Source of the DNA: Megalobrama amblycephala
Taxonomy: Eukaryota > Chordata > Actinopteri > Cypriniformes > Xenocyprididae
Assembly (NCBI RefSeq): GCF_018812025.1
Contig: NC_063049.1
Span: forward strand, 3,596,917 to 3,660,916
Length of the DNA: 64,000 bases
Direction of reading: 5' to 3'
Made by a program: the position numbers and the translations under genes. Under the pieces are notes generated by a model. That model saw only the letters and a program-made list of their open reading frames with translations, had not been told where the DNA came from and ran no database searches. Below, one piece after another: positions 45,001 to 57,000 of the stretch. The stretch's first letter is position 1. Each line of letters starts with the position of its first letter.

Positions 45001-48000
45001 TCCTGAGTAGGGCGCCGGTTTGGCCATGGGACTGGCGTGCATGGTAGGTGGAAGGAACGAAGAAGTGAATGAGGAAGCGGCAGCAGGTGCTGGTGACAGT
45101 GACGGTGGTTGCTGTGGAGTGAGTGCTCGGCGCAAAGTGTCAACGAGCTCTTGAAAAGGGACGGTTTGGCTCATGCTGATATCCTGTTGCTTGGTCCGGT
45201 CTTCTGTTACAATACAGACGGCTCGGAGGCAGATGTAAAAGCAAGTATGGTTTCTTTATTGATATCAGCAGGCAATGGGTGAGTATATGGCAATTAAAGA
45301 GCTTGAAATGTTGATAGAAGAATGATACTGTCCTTTTGTTGATCGTAGGAGGAATCTTGATGAACACACGGATGACTGAAGACTGGGAACACTCACACAC
45401 AGTTGGAGAAGCACACGAGGGAGACTGGAGACACAGGAGACGTTGGAAGCAGGTAAGTAGCAGATTGGAGTCCTTGAGGTAAGTACACATGAGTCAGTTG
45501 TACGAACGAGACCGGACAAAGACTGTGTGTGAGTGTGTGGTTTATATAGTGCTGGTGATACCTGAGTTGATGATGTGCAGGTGGCGGTGATTAGTACTCC
45601 GGTGATTGTGTGCGTGGGTACTGGAGTGAGGTGGAACCTGATGTGTCTGTGACAGTTACTACATGTACTTACTATAGTAATAACAGTAAATTATGCATAA
45701 TTACAAGTAACTAACCCTAAACCAAACCCTAACCCTAACTGTAACTCTATAGTAAGTACATGTAGTTAATTAATAGTACTCGGTACTTATTTGAGCAATT
45801 ACAATGTAACTACAGCACTGTAAAATAAAGTGTAACCAAATAACGTCATTGAAACGGCCTTAAATAAACTATATATATATATATAAGGATCATTTCTGAT
45901 AGCTGCAATCAATTTTTTTCTTGTTAAAATCCATGGAGAATATCTCGTAATTTTCCGTGGGTTCTCGACCATTTCCGTGGGCAGGAGCACCCACGGGATC
46001 GGGATCGGCGCCTATGTGTACAGTCTGTGATGTAAAACAGCAGATAGGGACCGTCTACAAAGAACAAAACGAAGAGGAAAACGTTCAATTATTCCATCCA
46101 TATGATTTACTCTTGAAAAAATGTGATCAATAAATAAAGTTGGTTTGACGTTTGACATTCGTCAGCTTCCATACCTGCAAACTAGTCACTTTTCGGCAAA
46201 ATTCATCGTTTTGAATCAAAATATGTCATTTATGTGAATAGTGTAGATCTGAAGAGTTTTCTGTTCTCGAGGTGTCAGGGTGAGTTTCAGGCACAATAAA
46301 CCTCACAGGAATTAAAAATGGGCTACTTTCCCATAGACCAGAGTGCTACCATAGACGTCTCTCGAGCTGTCGTGATCTTTTTTAGCGCTCTGTGGTGTGA
46401 CTGACACATCGCTGAAGCGCTTCAGTTCAAAAAGAAGCAGAGCTCACGTGAACCGATCATCTCTTCCGCTTTACAACACAAAATAAACATGAATGGATGA
46501 ATGATGAATGAACACCTAAGGTATGTTGAAAGATCCAGTACAGCTTACTGAAATCAGTATCATGTCATATGTAACGTTAATCGATCAATCATTGTTTCAA
46601 CCGCAGAAAAGCAGCAATAAAATAGCTTGTAAAAATGTCACAGTTACCGTAATATTTACCTCATAAAAGCTGTTCAATGTCAAAAAAACTTGTTATTCAG
46701 CAACAAAAATGATCTTGGAGAGGAGCATTTTGATATGTGACTATAGGCCATTGCATATTCATGTACTTAACATGTGCTTCAGTATTGAATGAATAAAACC
46801 ATTTTATGATGGCCACCATTTAAATGTGTAGGTCCATGTTAAAAATGAGTAGAAACAAAATTATGTAATTAAAAATATATTATAACCTTATTATAACACT
46901 TATTTATCTGTAATTTATATGTAAATAGCTTACAAACCAATTCATTTGAACTTTTAATATATAATACAATACAGCACAAGAGTAACCCGGGACGTGATGT
47001 CTGACGCAGGATGTTGGAGTATCGTAAGATTAGACTAGTGACTGTTAGACTATTAGATTAGTGTCAGCAAAATATGGGACAAATCACATCCTGCACTGAT
47101 TTGATACGGGACGCATCATTTAACCTTTAAATCCAGTTTTTTACGGGATGATGATGTCATTGTGTCAACCCTACGATAGCAGCGATCATTACTGAGGACG
47201 CTCAGGGTTTGTGGGATATTGTAAAACATTAATCCATTTCTTTGTGATTTGCTGTTATCACAGACTGTGTGTGTGTGTGTGTGTGTGTGTACTTACATTT
47301 ACGAACTCTTGCTGTAATCCTGATTTCTCCTCCATGATCCACACTAGAAAACACACACAGTGTCACATTCACACACAGACACAAGTAAACTTTAGATTTC
47401 TGAGGACATTTCTGAATTTTCATAATCAAAATGGTGGTGAATAAATGATGTGGAATTAAATGAAATGTCCTAACAGTAACACTTTAGATGCTGGAACAAA
47501 AAACATCCAGGCCACAGCATCAGAAGTGGAAACTTTGATCAAGTCGAGGCTCTGTAATGCTGGAGACCGTGATGATGAAAGAGGAGAAGATCCAGAAGAT
47601 CAGAGATCATGAGGAAATCTACTGATGTGTCTGAGAGGATTGATTGATGCTCTATTTAATGTGTTCTGATGCAGTTAGAATTGATCATTGTTCTGTTTCA
47701 TAAAATATTTTGTACCATCAGTAAGATCGTAACCTTGAGGGCTAGACTCATTTAAAGTAATGTAATCGTCCAGTTTTAGCCAAGTTTCTGTCAAACACAG
47801 CACATCTTTATTGTCTGTGATAATTTAATTTATTATTGATAAATTATCATTTGTTTTATCATTTGTTTATCATTATTATCTCTATTTTTTATTTGTTGAA
47901 CATCAATTCAATTTTTACCCTTAAATGGGTTTGGAAGATTTTTGTTTTTACTGGTTCGGGGTACAGACACAGTCTCTATGTGATAATATCTAGGTGTAAG

Positions 48001-51000
48001 AGTTTCTATGTGTTGGGATTTATCTGACTTCAAATTACTTCTCCTGACATTGTACTTGCGAGTTCACACACCGCTTTAATGTTAATTTTAGTGATCTCCG
48101 ACTGGTGAAGTCGAACATCATTTGTGCTGACGTGAATAATAATTTTAGAGTATTTACTAGCGGCATCCAAGTAGTGGGCTCGTGACACGTTTGCACTTGG
48201 TCATCTTGACATCAAAGGAAGACGAAGATTTAACTCGCCTTTTGGTTTTATTTAAGCACATGAAAACATGACTAGACAAGCACAAAACGGTCAACAGAAA
48301 GTTGGCTCCCGCTACTCGCCCCTTCCACCAACTAACAATCAATCCCAATCCCTGCATACATTGTTTCACATTTGAACTTCTTATGAAAACTTTCCACCCA
48401 ATTCACAACATGTGTGTACACACAGAAATTTGTTCTTTACCTCGTTCTAATCTTGATCAATTCCGAGTATTGTAAATGAGCGACTGTGTGCCCGAGGTAA
48501 ATGCCGAGCCTAAATACACCCAAACCATCCACAAAACAAGATCAAATGCAAATCTTATGCAGAGCTACCTCACAGCTTCAGCTAAAATGCACCTTTTCTT
48601 TCCCTTTTCTGATATATATATTAATTATATATATAGTGCACAGTGTACCGGTACTACGGTAGTATCGTATACTGGCGATGCCATTATATTTTTTTAAACG
48701 GTAGTATCGTCAGTACCGTAAGGAATGTTGTATGTGCGGCAGGTACACTTCAGTTAAATATCCATGCCAGCAAAAACATTACAAGAGACTTTTGTTGCCT
48801 GTCTGCTGTGCCCTGTGTAGTAAATGCTCTGTAGAATTAGCGCCCTATTGCAGACATCCCAACCTGCAAAAAGTCATTTCAGGGAGGTACTACTATACAC
48901 CCCCCCCTCACAGGAATTAAAAAAAAAAAAAAGGAGCTATAAGCTATAGGCATATGCAATTATTCGTTAATTATTACTTTTACTATTTATATAAGCTGCT
49001 TATACTATTTATGTAAACTGCTTTTATTTCTTTTCCATTGCAACTTTAAACAGGTCTAAGGAGTTTGTTGTTTTCATGTAGCCTTGGCAACTTGCCTGAA
49101 TAATATGCACATGAAATGAAACTTGTCAACTCACCTCACTGATAATTGATTGGTTGATTTGCCGAAAAAGGACATTCGGGATGCTCTCTGTCATACATGC
49201 GCTTCGCACACACACGCACGGTCTCTCTCTCGCTCCCTCTCCCTCTCTGCTGTGCGCGCGCTGGTTTGAAACACAGTCTCTATGCGCGCTCTTGCTCGCT
49301 CGCTCTAGATTCCGGGAGATTTTAACTAATTTGCGGGCATCAGGGAGCCGCTATCAATATGCGGGAGACTCCTGGAACTTCCGGGAGACTTGGGATGTCT
49401 GCTATTGTTTCCCAATGCTTCAGTTAATTTTGCAATGAGATAAAGTTGCACTTCCACATTGTTGTTCGCAGTGCAATTTACCTGGAGAAAGTGTCTGAAA
49501 TTCACTTAATTAACATCATAATATATTTATATAAGAATGAATTCTCACAGTTTTTCCGTTGCTCATTTGACCACTTCTGGAAAAGGTGTAATGGTTTGTT
49601 TCTAGAAACATCTTTGCTTAGACAATTCAGACAAATGCAATTCCATTCATCAATAGGCTATAGCGGCTTTGCACTCAGCTCTTATCAATCATATCAATCA
49701 TGATTTTAACAATATAAATGTATCATAGGAGTGCTGTTTTTGTTTTGTTTCTAAATGAATCTGTTTTGAACAAATTGGGAGAGTCACTGACTCACTAATC
49801 CATTCCTAAAAAACAGTCATTTGCTTTGTTCCTGAATGAATCAGCCATTTTGAACCAATCGGTTGAATGATTCATTGACTTAATCATTTACACTTGCTGC
49901 CACCTACTGGCGACTTTAGTCTCCCATCTAAAAGTAGTCCTCTTCTATTATTTTTTTCCCCCAACATTTTTATTTCTATATTCAGATTTTTTATATTAAC
50001 ATTATTAACATATATTAACATATTAACATATTAACATCGTAACATTATTTATGCAATTGCAATTGAAGTGCAAATTCTTTTTGATGTAGCACGTTATAAC
50101 TGGGACAGGATTTTTCTTATCCCTGACGTTGAGTCTGCCTGGAAATACTTTTATGATGGCTTCATATCGTCTGTCAATAAGCATGCCCCTTTTAAAAGAT
50201 TTCGTGTCAAAGGTAGGGATAATACTTGGTTTTCTGAAGTCGTATCTGCTCTTATTCGTGAGCGTGATGTTGCTTGGGCTAAAGCTAAACAAACTGACTC
50301 AAGCTCTGATTGGATCTACTTCAGGCAGCTACGTAATAAATGCCCAGTTGCCATCAGAAAAGCTAAGGCTGATTATTTTGCTGCAAATGCTGCTAATTCA
50401 AATAATCCCAAAAAATTTTGGCAGAACATAAAGCTGTTAACAGGCAGTAAAAACACTTCTAGGTTTCCTTCATGTATAAATACGGATTCTTCTACTATCT
50501 CAGAAAAAGAGCAAATGCTCAATTGTTTTAATAAGCATTTTGTTGCTTCCGGTTTTCTATTTGAATCTAAAAATACTACATGTTCTGATTCAGATTTTAT
50601 TCATGCAGAAAGTCGTTCTAAAAAGCGGGAGATTTAAACAAATCACAAATTCAGATGTCTATAAAGCACTCAGATCATTGGACACAAATAAATCACCAGG
50701 TCCTGACTGTGTGGAACCTTTATTTTTAAAATTAGCTGCAGATATTATTACTTCCCCTTTAACCTACATTTTTAATCTCTCATTAAATTCTGGTGTCATT
50801 CCAGAGATTTGGAAATCAGCCTTTGTTGTTCCACTGTTAAAAGGAGGAGATCCTGCGGTGTTAAACAATTATAGACCAATTTCAAAGCTCTGTGTTTTAA
50901 CAAAGATTTTAGAAAGTTGTATTAGTGAACAGTTATCTTGTTATTTGAATACAAACATCTGGGTTCCGCAAAAAACACAGTACTACAACAGCTGTTCTGA

Positions 51001-54000
51001 AAGTTATGAATGATATTGTGGGATCAATTGATAATGGTGAATATTGTGCCTCTCTTTTTATTGATTTATCAAAAGCTTTTGATACGGTGGATCACGAAAT
51101 ATTGCTGCATAGATTGAAAAGCGTTGGTCTATCAAGGTCTGTTATTCTCTGGTTTAAAAATTGTTTATCTGGAAGAACTCAACGTGTACAAATTGAAAGT
51201 AAACTATCTGATTCACTGGAGACTGCTAAAGGTGTTCCCCAAGGATCTGTGCTGGGGCCTCTCTTATTCACTATTTATATAAACAGTCTCGATTACGACA
51301 TTCAAGATGCCAACTTTCATTTTTATGCAGATGATACTATCATGTACTGTAGTGCTTCTTCTGGGCAGCAAGCCATGTATAAGCTTCAGTCTGCTTTTGA
51401 TGTTATCCAGTCACGGCTTTCCAGTTTAAAACTTGTTCTAAATAGTGATAAACCAAGTACATTGTACACTTGTACACTTATTTTTAGGTTCTAAAAACTT
51501 GAAGGTAATTTAATTTCTCTACAGACCCTGCAAGGTACCATGATTGATTGAGTAAAAGAGTACAAATATCTTGGAATTATTGTTGATGATGCTTTATCCT
51601 TTGGTCCTCATATCACTCAGCTGAAGAAAAAACTGAAAATTAAGCTCGGGTTGTATTTTAAGAACAAGTTCTGTATGTCATTTGATGCAAGAAAGCAATT
51701 AGTTTCTTCTACTTTTTTATCTGTACTTGATTATGGCGATGTGGTGTATCAGTTTGCTCCATTATATCTTATCTCTTCTTTAGATGCTGTTTACCATGGT
51801 GCTCTTAGATTTATATCAAATTGTAAAGCTTCAACTCATCATTGTACCTTGTACAGTAGAGTGGGTTGGCCCTCTCTGTCTAGTAGGAGAAAAACACACT
51901 GGTACTTATTCATCTATAAAGCCATCTTGGGGATGTTGCCCTCGTATCTTTCCTGTCTTCTTCAACAGAAAACTGTTAAGAATTATTTTCTACGTTCACA
52001 AAAATGTTTTAATCTTTTTGTTCCATTTGCTAAATCTGAACTTGGGAAGAAAGCTTTTGGGTATGCAGCCCCATTTGATTGGAATTACCTTCAATCGAAA
52101 TTGAACTTAAAAAATGTGTTGTCTTTAGATCAATTAAAAATAGTTATCCGGCAAATGGAAGACGATGCATTGAAATGTAAATGTTTTTAATTCTGTGTGT
52201 ATGGTGTAAATCTGTGTTGAAACTAATTGTATTGCTGCTCATTTTGGCCAGGTCACTCCTGTGAAAGAGATTTTTAATCTCAGTGAGTCATTCCTGGTTA
52301 AATAAAGGTTAAAAAAAATGCATAAATGCTACATCGTAACATCACTTCATGCAGATTCTGTGCTACTGTGCAGTGCTAAGATGAATTTTGTTTCCAATGA
52401 TTCATTTGATTGGTAATAAAAGCCTGTTATTCATTCTCATTAATGAAGTATTCAGAGAAAAATCTGGTCTGTTTTCATGTATTTATGAAAGTTTGGCTCA
52501 TTTTGTATACTGCATGTTATCACGATACTACTTGGTATCATGATACTTCAGCTGGTATAGTATCGAAAACATTTTTATGGTATCGTGACAACCCTAATAT
52601 ATTTGTGGTGACCAGGGCGGGTGAGAGCCGTGAGAGAACGGCGCGAGGCCGGTGGCGCGAGTGTTAATGAGCTCCACCTGGGAGGCGCACTGGCCTTGAG
52701 TCTCTCACGGAGGAGATCCGGGAGCATAAAAGGAGGAGCGACGTCAGTGAAGGACGAGAGAGGACCAGGCCTGGATTTTACGTTATGTTTTATTATGTTT
52801 GTGTGGCCGGCAGACGTCCGCGAGGGTCTGCCGGCATTACTTTCGTTTTGTTCTTTGTTTATTTTATATTAAAGTTTGGTTGAATGTTTGCCGGTTCCCG
52901 CCTCCTTCTTCCCATATTTACGAACATTGTTACAATATTTATTTATTTATATATGTCTGTTTAAAATTTCATCTTATTATGTTTGTAAGGCACCAAAAGT
53001 ATGTGATTTTTACATTTAATATTTTTTCATGAATTTAGGATAAATTTTAGAGCAAATGTTATTGATGAATCATGATTTGTTTGTGAAAACTTTCATACGT
53101 ATATCTCACACACATTTGTAGGTACGCAAGCTGAGTGAATGAGACCCTAAGATCTATGAAAAAGATTGCACATCTTAGAACGTTAGTCATCCAATCACAT
53201 TCAAGCATTGAATGTCTCTGCAGTATAACTAAAGCTAAACTGGTTACAAAACGCCTCAGCTTGATATACTTGAGTTTGTCCAGTCTGTAGTTTGGATGGT
53301 TGAGTTTATCGGAGAGCAGCTTGATTCCTGAATCTCTTGGATGATTGTAGCTCAGATCCAGCTCTCTCAGGTGTGAGGGGTTTGAACTCAGTGCTGAAGA
53401 CAGATAACGACAGCCTTCTTCTGTCACCATACAGCCAGACAACCTACAAACACACACATGACATTAGTTTGACAATCAAATCAGTCATTATCTCACAATG
53501 ATCTGTGCAGTTTGCATTTGTTCACAAAATTAACAAATGAGTCTGTGGAAATGTACTAGAGTAAAAGCATTAATTTACTTTTATTAATATAGTGAAGCCA
53601 ACACTTCATTGAGAGCACATTTCAAAATTAATGGTAATTTATTGTGATAGCATTGTGTTAATTTTATGGAAAACCATTTACCTCAGTATCTGCAGTTGAC
53701 AGTTTGGACTCTTCAGTCCATCAGAAAGAAGCTTCACTCCTGAATCCTGCAGGTCATTGTTACTCAGGTCCAGCTCTCTCAGGACAGAGTTTGAGGACTG
53801 AAGAGCTGAAGACAAACACTTACAGGAATGAGCGGTGAGATTACAGGACTGTAGTCTGTGTAGAGAACAAAACAAACAGCAAAATGAATGCGTATTAGGT
53901 AGGGTTTATAATAACAGATGACTTGCGGAATCCTTGGATGTAGTAATTTAGTTGAGACAAAGCAAAAACCATCAGATGTATTTGGTCATTATTGAATGTA

Positions 54001-57000
54001 AGAAAAAAATGTAATGCTATAAAAGAAAATTATATAGCTTCCTTTAGATTATATTAGTGTAAAATCTTTCAATAAATCAACTCTTCATAAAGCATCAAAC
54101 CAGGGCAGTTTACCAAATATTTAATGTACAGTTTATTTAAATATTTAGTTGATTGTCACCACTGCTGAGGTTTGAATGACGAGTGTTCAAATCTAAATGT
54201 GAAATGTTTAAAAACATTTACAAACAAAGATGTTGCATCTTTGAAAGGGAAGCTGTAGTCACCTTGTCTCATTTTTGATGCATCACACATATATTTTTTT
54301 ATCACAAAAACTGATTTTCACATTTAATACCACTGCCACTCTTCTGTTTGCTTTATAATCAAACTACAAAACAGCACATGCTAAATTCATGAATGTGATC
54401 ATGTTTTGAAAGTGGAGTGATTGTTGTCAGTGTTTCTTACTGAGCAGATCTGGATTCTTTAACCACAGGCAGTAGCTTCTGGAGAACTTCATCTGCTGTA
54501 TTACGTGCTCCAATAAACTGTTTTAGATCAAAATCCATCTTCTGCTCTGATGTCAGCAATACATAAACCAGAGCTGACCACTGTGAAGAGGAGAGTTTGG
54601 TTTCTCCTATTTTTCCAGATTTCAGATAACGCTGGATCTCCTGCATCAGTGAATCATCACCCAGTTCATTCAGACAGTGGAACAGATTGATGGATCTCTC
54701 TGAAGAGTGATTCTCCCTGATCATCTGCTTGATATACTGAACTGTTTTCTCTTTGTTGTAGGAGCAGCTTCCTGTTACTGTCAGTAGCTCTCTTAAGAGA
54801 GTCTGATTGGACTCCAATGAGAGACCCAGAAGGAAACGCAGGAAAAGGTCCAGATGTCCATTCTTACTCTGTAAAGTCTTATCCACAGCTGTCTGATGAA
54901 GCTCAGATAATGAATGATATTTCTTCTGGTTTAAAATCTTAGACAACAGACTTGGTTTGGTGATTTGTTCAAACACGTTTCTGTTCTCGTTTGTACAGTT
55001 AATGTGTGTATATAGAGCTGCTAGATGTTCCTGAAGGCTCAGATGAACAAAGCAGAAGACTTTCCCCTGATACAAGCCCAACTCCTCTCTGAAGATCTGA
55101 GTGCACAATCCTGAGTACACTGATGCTTCTGTCACATCAATGCCACACTCTTTCAGGTCTTCCTCATAGAAGATCAGGTTTCCTTTCACAAGCTGCTGGA
55201 AAGCCAGTTTCCCCAGTTTGAGAATCATGTCTTCATCTTTCACTTTCTTCTCATAGTCCTTCTCATGTTTGATGTTGGTCTGAATGATCAGGAAATGTGT
55301 GTACATTTGAGTGAGAGTCTTGGGAATCTCTCTTCTCTCTGCTTCACTCAACATCTTCTCTAGAACAGTGGCTGAGATCCAGCAGAACATTGGGATGTGG
55401 CACATGATGTGGAGGCTCCTTGATGACTTCAGGTGTGTGATGATTGTATTAGCCAGACTCTGATCACTGATTCTCTTCCTGAAGTATTCCTCCTTCTGTG
55501 GGTCATTGAAGCCTCGTACCTCTGTCAGTCGATGGACACACTCAGAGGGGACGAGATCAGCTGCTGCTGGTCTGGAGGTGATCCAGATGAGAGCAGAGGG
55601 AAGCAGATTCCCCACAATGAGGTTCATCAGCAGCACATCCACTGAGGCTGATTCAGATATATTACACAGTTTCACTTTGCTCTTAAAGTTCAGAGACAGA
55701 CGACACTCATCCAGACCATCAAAGATGAACAGCACTTTATATTCATCACTGGATATTTCCATTTCTTTGGTTTCAGGGAAAAAGACATGAAGAAGACCTG
55801 AAAGACTGAGTGTTTTGTTCTTCATCAAGTTGAGCTCTCTGAAAGGAAGTGGAAATATGAGCTGGACGTCCTGATTCTCTTCCCCTTCAGCCCAGTCCAG
55901 GATGAACTTCTGCACAGAGACTGTTTTTCCAATGCCAGCGACTCCCTTTGTCAGCACAGTTCTGATGGGTTTGTCTTGTCCAGGTAAAGGTCTAAAGATG
56001 TCATTGCATTTGATTGGTGTGTCCTCTGTTGCTGCTCTCCTGGATTGTGTCTCAATCTGTCTCACCTCATGCTCATTATTGATCTCTCCACTTTCACTCT
56101 CTGTGATGTAGAGCTCTGTGTAGATCTCATTCAGGAGTGTTGTGTTTCCCTGCGCTGCTGTTCCTTCATTCAAACACTGAAACATCCTCCTCAGGTTTGA
56201 TCTAAATGTGTTGAGGCTGTAGGCTTTATGAATGTAAAATAAAAAGGCCACATTATTACATGGGTTAATTACCACAATGCCTAGTTCTGTATCATATATT
56301 CAAATTAAAATATCTGTTACAGAAATGTTTTACCTGAGATCAGGCTGTGTATCTCCACTCTTTAAATGTATTGGCTGATCTATAGACGCGTCACTCTTCA
56401 TAGACTCTGGTTCTGATCTCTTCTGATGAACTGAACTAAAACAGAGAGAGATTAATGTAAATTACTGTATTTAACAACTCAATTCTTTATTTATCATTAA
56501 AGAAATAACTCTAATGTGTGTTTTACATTATAAAGTAAAGATAAAAATACACACGAAGAAAGCACAAGAAGAATGTCCTATCTCTATCTTGTAGAAAATA
56601 CATGATAATATTTAATGCCATAATATAATCATGTTTTTATATAAATATTATACCTGAGGCCAGTCCGTGTATCTCCACTCTTAAACTCTATTGGCCGATT
56701 CAAAGACGCATCACTCTTCATAGACACACAGCTGGGCTCTGGTTCTGATCTCTTCTGATGAACTGAGCTGAAACAGAACATCATTCATGATTACAATCAT
56801 CTTAAGATAATATGCATTACAAAAAATAAAAAAATATGAAAAATTAATGAAAAGCACTCAAAGAGGCTTATTGTTTATTGTAAAAAAAAAAAACAAATCT
56901 GTAGACTGTCATTTCCTCTATAACATAAAAGGATATGTAATGATTTACTCGAAGTACCTGTATTGTGGAAAATAATGTTCATTTCTGGATGTTTGTGTGT

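Larger units (their letters stand above)
40458..45654 (-). mobile_element. full-length Ty3/Gypsy chromodomain retrotransposon
   Basis: Two 450-bp LTRs (40458-40907, 45205-45654) differ by about 8 substitutions on my by-eye comparison. A perfect GTTAC duplication flanks the element (40453-40457, 45655-45659). Minus-strand order: 5' LTR at the right, gag, protease, RT, RNase H, integrase with chromodomain, polypurine tract (complement of 40911-40920), 3' LTR. Damage is slight: one frame change at the protease/RT boundary and one TAG in integrase. It has the same orientation as the NLR gene, so its LTR poly(A) signal or splice sites could affect NLR transcripts. Confidence 0.95.
40419..45837. 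mobile_element. hAT-type MITE with AAATAACG duplication, split by Gypsy
   Basis: Ends GGTAACACTTTATTTTACAG and (inverted) CTGTAAAATAAAGTGTAACC, flanked by identical 8-bp AAATAACG at 40411-40418 and 45838-45845, the hAT signature. About 217 bp without the Gypsy insertion. Its interior includes short CCCTAA runs (45715-45740) that mimic telomere repeats. Confidence 0.9.
39777..46012. mobile_element. outermost of three nested elements in NLR intron 7
   Basis: CATAGGCGCCGATTTATG with CCGGTGGGTGC at the left is inverted by GCACCCACGG and CGGGATCGGCGCCTATG at the right. About 815 bp without nested DNA. TACAGTC occurs on both sides near the ends (39769, 46018), possibly the remains of a target duplication. 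Contains the tRNA-like sequence at 39914-40000. Confidence 0.6.

Noticed and set aside
45713..45740. Telomere-like CCCTAA repeats
   Set aside because: Only two or three imperfect units inside a MITE with clear hAT duplications; part of that element, not an interstitial telomere.
48157..48369. Minus-strand 70-codon frame
   Set aside because: No domain; sits in intronic sequence next to LINE debris.
53059..53269. Extension of LRR exon 6 in open frame
   Set aside because: The 174-bp exon ends at a canonical donor, the next exon joins in phase, and the extension has no LRR pattern.
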